Below, one piece after another: positions 61,159-64,000 of a stretch of DNA of 64,000 nucleotides; the stretch's first letter is position 1; each line of letters opens with the position of its first letter. The stretch lies in the NCBI GenBank assembly GCA_964638895.1, contig CAZWYY010000005.1, positions 26,856 to 90,855 of the forward strand. Reading direction: 5' to 3'. Made by a program: the position numbers and the translations under genes. This DNA comes from JAFGGG01 sp964638895. GTDB taxonomy: Bacteria > Spirochaetota > Spirochaetia > SZUA-6 > RPPD01. The notes below the pieces were generated by a model that worked only from the letters and a program-made list of their open reading frames with translations, had not been told where the DNA came from and ran no database searches.

Positions 61159-61770
61159 GTGAACGGAGAGAAAAATGCCGCCGTTATAGTTGCTCATCCT
61201 GATGATGAAATACTCTGGGCCGGTGGTTTGATAATGATGAATCCGGATTACAAGTGGCATATTGCAACCCTGTGCAGGGGTGATGATCCGGACCGGGGCC
61301 CCAGGTTTTATCAGGTTATGAAACACATTAAGGCTGCCGGTAAAATGGGTATGCTGGACGATAGTCCGGAACAAACGCCATTGAATACACGGCAGATCAA
61401 ACAGACGATCTTTTCATTATTGCCTGATATGGAATTTGATCTGATTATCAGCCATAATCCTCACGGGGAATATACCAGACATCTTAGACACGAAGAAATA
61501 GGTAAAGAAGTTATTAATTTATGGCGGTATAAAAAATTATGTTCCAAAGAATTATGGTTATTTGCCTATGAAGATGGTAATAAGGCTTACCTGCCAAAAG
61601 CCGACAGCAATGCGCATAAAATTATCAAAATTCCCCGGAAAATATGGCAGGCAAAGTATTATATTATTACAGAAATATACGGATTTGCCAAAGACAGTTT
61701 TGAGGCCCGCACAACACCTGTGGAAGAGGCATTTTGGTGTTTTGATGATTCCAAGGAGGTTAAGATATGA
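61159..61770 (+). CDS. PIG-L/LmbE-family N-acetylglucosaminyl deacetylase-like protein
   Basis: 203 residues from GTG 61159. The zinc-binding AHPDDE motif (11-16) and HNPHGEYTRHLRHEEIG (about 98-114), which supplies the second His group, identify the PIG-L family. These enzymes deacetylate GlcNAc-containing substrates such as GlcNAc-PI, mycothiol and bacillithiol precursors or glycolipids. It overlaps the glycosyltransferase start by four bases (ATGA), so deacetylation and glycosyl transfer are presumably steps in one pathway. Confidence 0.88.
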   Translation: MNGEKNAAVIVAHPDDEILWAGGLIMMNPDYKWHIATLCRGDDPDRGPRFYQVMKHIKAAGKMGMLDDSPEQTPLNTRQIKQTIFSLLPDMEFDLIISHNPHGEYTRHLRHEEIGKEVINLWRYKKLCSKELWLFAYEDGNKAYLPKADSNAHKIIKIPRKIWQAKYYIITEIYGFAKDSFEARTTPVEEAFWCFDDSKEVKI

Positions 61771-62909
61771 AAGTATTGGTAATGTATAATTATCCTGCGT
61801 CTCCCACCGGATTATCCACGCAAGGGGATCTGTTATATAGAGGATTGAAGGAAATAGGTGTAGATGTATTCCCTGTTAATCATACATCTACCCAGGAAAA
61901 AGAGTGGTACTATCATTGGTTTAAACCCGATCTGGCGGTTGGTATAGGGTTCTGGGGTAATGTACCTGAATTGGTCCTTCATCCTCAGCAGCATGGTGTG
62001 AAAGCATTGCCGTGGTTGGTTGCTGACGGGTATATTGCCAATTATCAGGAAATTTTAAATTCGCTGCCTTTAATTCTGGTTACTTCAAACTGGGTAAAGG
62101 AAATTTACCGGCGGGATGGTATCGATAAACCGGAAATAGATATTTTACCGGTAGGGATAGACACGGATGCTTTTTCGCCGAAGGAAAAAAATGATCCTAA
62201 AATCTCCGCGCTCCGCGATGCGATCGGGGTAGCTGAAAACGAAATCATGATTTTGACCGCCGGCGGTGATGCCGCTTCCAAAGGCGCCCAGGAAGTTATG
62301 CAGGCCCTGGCCATGATCAATCAAGAGGCCCCATCCTGGAAATATATCTGCAAAGTATATCCCTCTTCGCGGACTGAAAAACAAAATCCGGATGATCTTA
62401 AGTTAGCCCAACAGTTGGGCATACAGCGTAGTGTTACGTACAATACAACAATCGCTTCACGAAACTTTATGCCCTATTTGCTGAATGCCTGTGATATTTA
62501 CGCCGCGCCCTCCCGCATAGAAGGGTTCGGGATGATCCAGGTGGAAGCCGGCGCATGTGAAAAACCGGTTATCGGCATAAAAGCCATGGCCATGCTGGAT
62601 ACACTTGTTCATGGGGAAACCGCGCTGCTTGCCGATGTTGCCTCGGAAATTTACATTAAAGAGGCTTCGGTGGGTAAACACGCCGGATTTGACTCACAGC
62701 AAAAAGTAGTATTTCCTTCACCAAGAATCGTAGATTACAGGGCCAGTATTTATGATATAGCCGACCACCTGCTGAGTTTAATGAATAACCCCCAGTTGCG
62801 TGAGAAACTTGGGGTTGCCGCCCGTAAACGGGTCGTGGAAAAATATGATTACCGGGTTGTAGCCAAAAATTTTGTTAAAATTGTTCGACATAAATTTGGG
62901 ATAACATAA
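61767..62909 (+). CDS. GT4-type glycosyltransferase
   Basis: 380 residues with the GT-B fold. The C-terminal half holds the GT4 nucleotide-sugar site: IEGFGMIQVEAGACEKPVI, which fits the E-x7-E pattern, and the N-terminal half has the acceptor-side strand MKVLVMYNYPASPTGLSTQG. Donor sugar unknown. The ATG overlaps the deacetylase stop. In context with GH130 and PIG-L genes it may assemble or remodel a surface or storage glycoconjugate; this is inference only. Confidence 0.87.
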   Translation: MKVLVMYNYPASPTGLSTQGDLLYRGLKEIGVDVFPVNHTSTQEKEWYYHWFKPDLAVGIGFWGNVPELVLHPQQHGVKALPWLVADGYIANYQEILNSLPLILVTSNWVKEIYRRDGIDKPEIDILPVGIDTDAFSPKEKNDPKISALRDAIGVAENEIMILTAGGDAASKGAQEVMQALAMINQEAPSWKYICKVYPSSRTEKQNPDDLKLAQQLGIQRSVTYNTTIASRNFMPYLLNACDIYAAPSRIEGFGMIQVEAGACEKPVIGIKAMAMLDTLVHGETALLADVASEIYIKEASVGKHAGFDSQQKVVFPSPRIVDYRASIYDIADHLLSLMNNPQLREKLGVAARKRVVEKYDYRVVAKNFVKIVRHKFGIT

Positions 62910-62912
62910 TAA

Positions 62913-64000
62913 ATGATAAACGATGATATAACACAAGCCAAGGATGCCGCCGTAAAGGTTCTGCTTCATAATAAAACTGGGCCGCATAAAGGGTTACCGC
63001 GTACCGCCGGCTGGGGATATCCGGAACCATATACCCGCGATCTTATGCTATCCATGCTGGGAATCGCGCATTGTAACAACAAGGAATTGATAAATGCCTG
63101 GGAAAAAACCTTTAAAAGCCTGGCGGACAATCAAAGCAGATTGGGACATATTCCGTCTTTGGCACATGATGCTGAAGAAAGGGGTGCCAGCGATACCACG
63201 CCTTTGTTTTTAATGGCTGTCGCCGTCTATAGAAAGCTTTCCGGCAAAAAAAACTTTTTAGCGAAAGCAGTCAACAAGGCCCTGACCTGGATGGAATATC
63301 AATCACCTTCGGACCGCTTACTTGTGGGACAATTACCAACCAGTGATTGGCGTGATGAACAATGGGTGCTTGGCTTCGGCTTATATGTAAACACTCTTGT
63401 TTATAGTTATCTGCGTTTGTACGGGTTACACGATAAAGCGGAATCTCTGAAAAAAATGATGTTTCACTTATCCATAAAAGAAGAGGATAAAACCCGCGCC
63501 AGGATCGAGGGATTTAAGCTAAAGCATAAACCATACTATGCTCTCTGGTCATATAAAATATACAACAGTGAAAGGTTTGATTTGCTGGGTAACAGCCTTG
63601 CCGTTCTTACCGGTATTGCTTCTCCGGACAGAGCGGAAAAAATCATCGCCTGGATTGAAAATGAGTGTAAAACAATGCAGGGACAGGGGGAACTGGCCGT
63701 TGGCATGCCTCCCAACTTTTTTCCTTACATCACGCCGGAAGATCCGGACTGGCGTCCACGCTATACATCTTTCAACAAACCCGGTGAATACCATAATGGC
63801 GGTATCTGGCCGTTTATCTGCGGATTTTACATCGCCGCGTTGGTTGCCGCCGAAAAATATAAGCCGGCTTTAGAAAAGCTTTATGTACTGACCGATTTAG
63901 TTAAATTATCTAAAACAACCAAAGAAAAGTATGGTTTTAACGAATGGATCAAAGCCCAGGACGGTACTCCGCATGGTAATGACTGGCAGACCTGGTCGGC
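62913..64000 (+). CDS. (alpha/alpha)6-barrel glycosidase (GH100/amylo-glucosidase-like), truncated by window end
   Basis: At least 362 residues; the gene continues past base 64000. The ATG lies 3 nt after the glycosyltransferase stop, without an SD. Motifs typical of inverting alpha/alpha toroid glycosidases are visible: GYPEPYTRDLMLSML near residue 36, TSDWRDEQW near 142, EYHNGGIWPF near 309 and FNEWIKAQDGTPHGNDWQTWSA at the end. These fit the GH100 neutral invertase or GH63/amylo-1,6-glucosidase group; which one cannot be settled without the remaining sequence. It appears to be part of the same operon as GH130, PIG-L and GT4. Confidence 0.72.
   Translation, partial: MINDDITQAKDAAVKVLLHNKTGPHKGLPRTAGWGYPEPYTRDLMLSMLGIAHCNNKELINAWEKTFKSLADNQSRLGHIPSLAHDAEERGASDTTPLFLMAVAVYRKLSGKKNFLAKAVNKALTWMEYQSPSDRLLVGQLPTSDWRDEQWVLGFGLYVNTLVYSYLRLYGLHDKAESLKKMMFHLSIKEEDKTRARIEGFKLKHKPYYALWSYKIYNSERFDLLGNSLAVLTGIASPDRAEKIIAWIENECKTMQGQGELAVGMPPNFFPYITPEDPDWRPRYTSFNKPGEYHNGGIWPFICGFYIAALVAAEKYKPALEKLYVLTDLVKLSKTTKEKYGFNEWIKAQDGTPHGNDWQTWS

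Overview
The window is chromosomal DNA of a spirochaete (Spirochaetota, most like the Treponema/Spirochaetales group). I infer this from family content and did no database search. The pointers are a UPF0164/FadL-like barrel protein, many signal-peptide TPR and PEGA-domain envelope proteins, a diderm Lol system, an Rnf complex of an anaerobe, and the spirochaete-style CMP kinase, omega and MiaA run. Composition is moderate, with an impression near 50% GC, until about 59.2 kb. From there it becomes visibly more A+T-rich.

Layout. 1-2.6 kb: 3' part of an rnf operon (rnfG partial, E, A, B), followed closely by a GH57 glucanotransferase/amylase. 4.6-12.3 kb: envelope/signalling genes (fibronectin-like/TPR protein, membrane adenylate cyclase, barrel-like exported protein, lipoprotein, coiled-coil/TPR membrane protein). 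12.4-20.6 kb: a stand-alone Cas2-like gene with a textbook promoter, prfB with its programmed +1 frameshift, a PEGA protein, ftsY, an exported repeat protein and a LolC-LolD-LolE transporter, mostly joined by stop-start overlaps. 20.7-24.8 kb: mcsA-mcsB-clpC, the protein-arginine kinase/unfoldase stress operon, without ctsR. 24.9-29.9 kb: murC, yicC, a cytidylate-kinase-like gene, rpoZ, miaA, a 29-codon bS22/mS38-like ribosomal protein and an orphan FlgH-like gene. 29.9-34.1 kb (minus strand): a DnaQ-type exonuclease, AMMECR1 and Memo partners, an NFACT/RqcH-like protein and a macrodomain protein. 34.2-42.3 kb: an extended MinD/ParA ATPase, a PilZ protein with its partner, mfd and the UPF0164 protein. 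42.5-55.1 kb: a very long TPR/coiled-coil protein, a sialidase-repeat/SpoIIE phosphatase fusion that appears to start at AUC, and several exported or unknown proteins. 55.2-59.1 kb: pgeF, argS and a membrane Ser/Thr kinase. 59.5-64 kb: a carbohydrate cluster (GH130, PIG-L deacetylase, GT4, (alpha/alpha)6 glycosidase cut by the window end).

The most notable sequence-level observation is that many genes lack a Shine-Dalgarno sequence but have a good sigma-70 -10 element only 5-11 nt before the ATG, which predicts leaderless or near-leaderless mRNAs. Internal operon genes instead use SD sites or ATGA/GTGA overlaps. Other highlights are the orphan Cas2-like protein, the AUC-start phosphatase fusion, the hidden small ribosomal protein followed by a hairpin that would mask the flgH-like SD, and the macrodomain-RqcH coupling. 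No tRNA, rRNA, IS element or CRISPR array was recognised.
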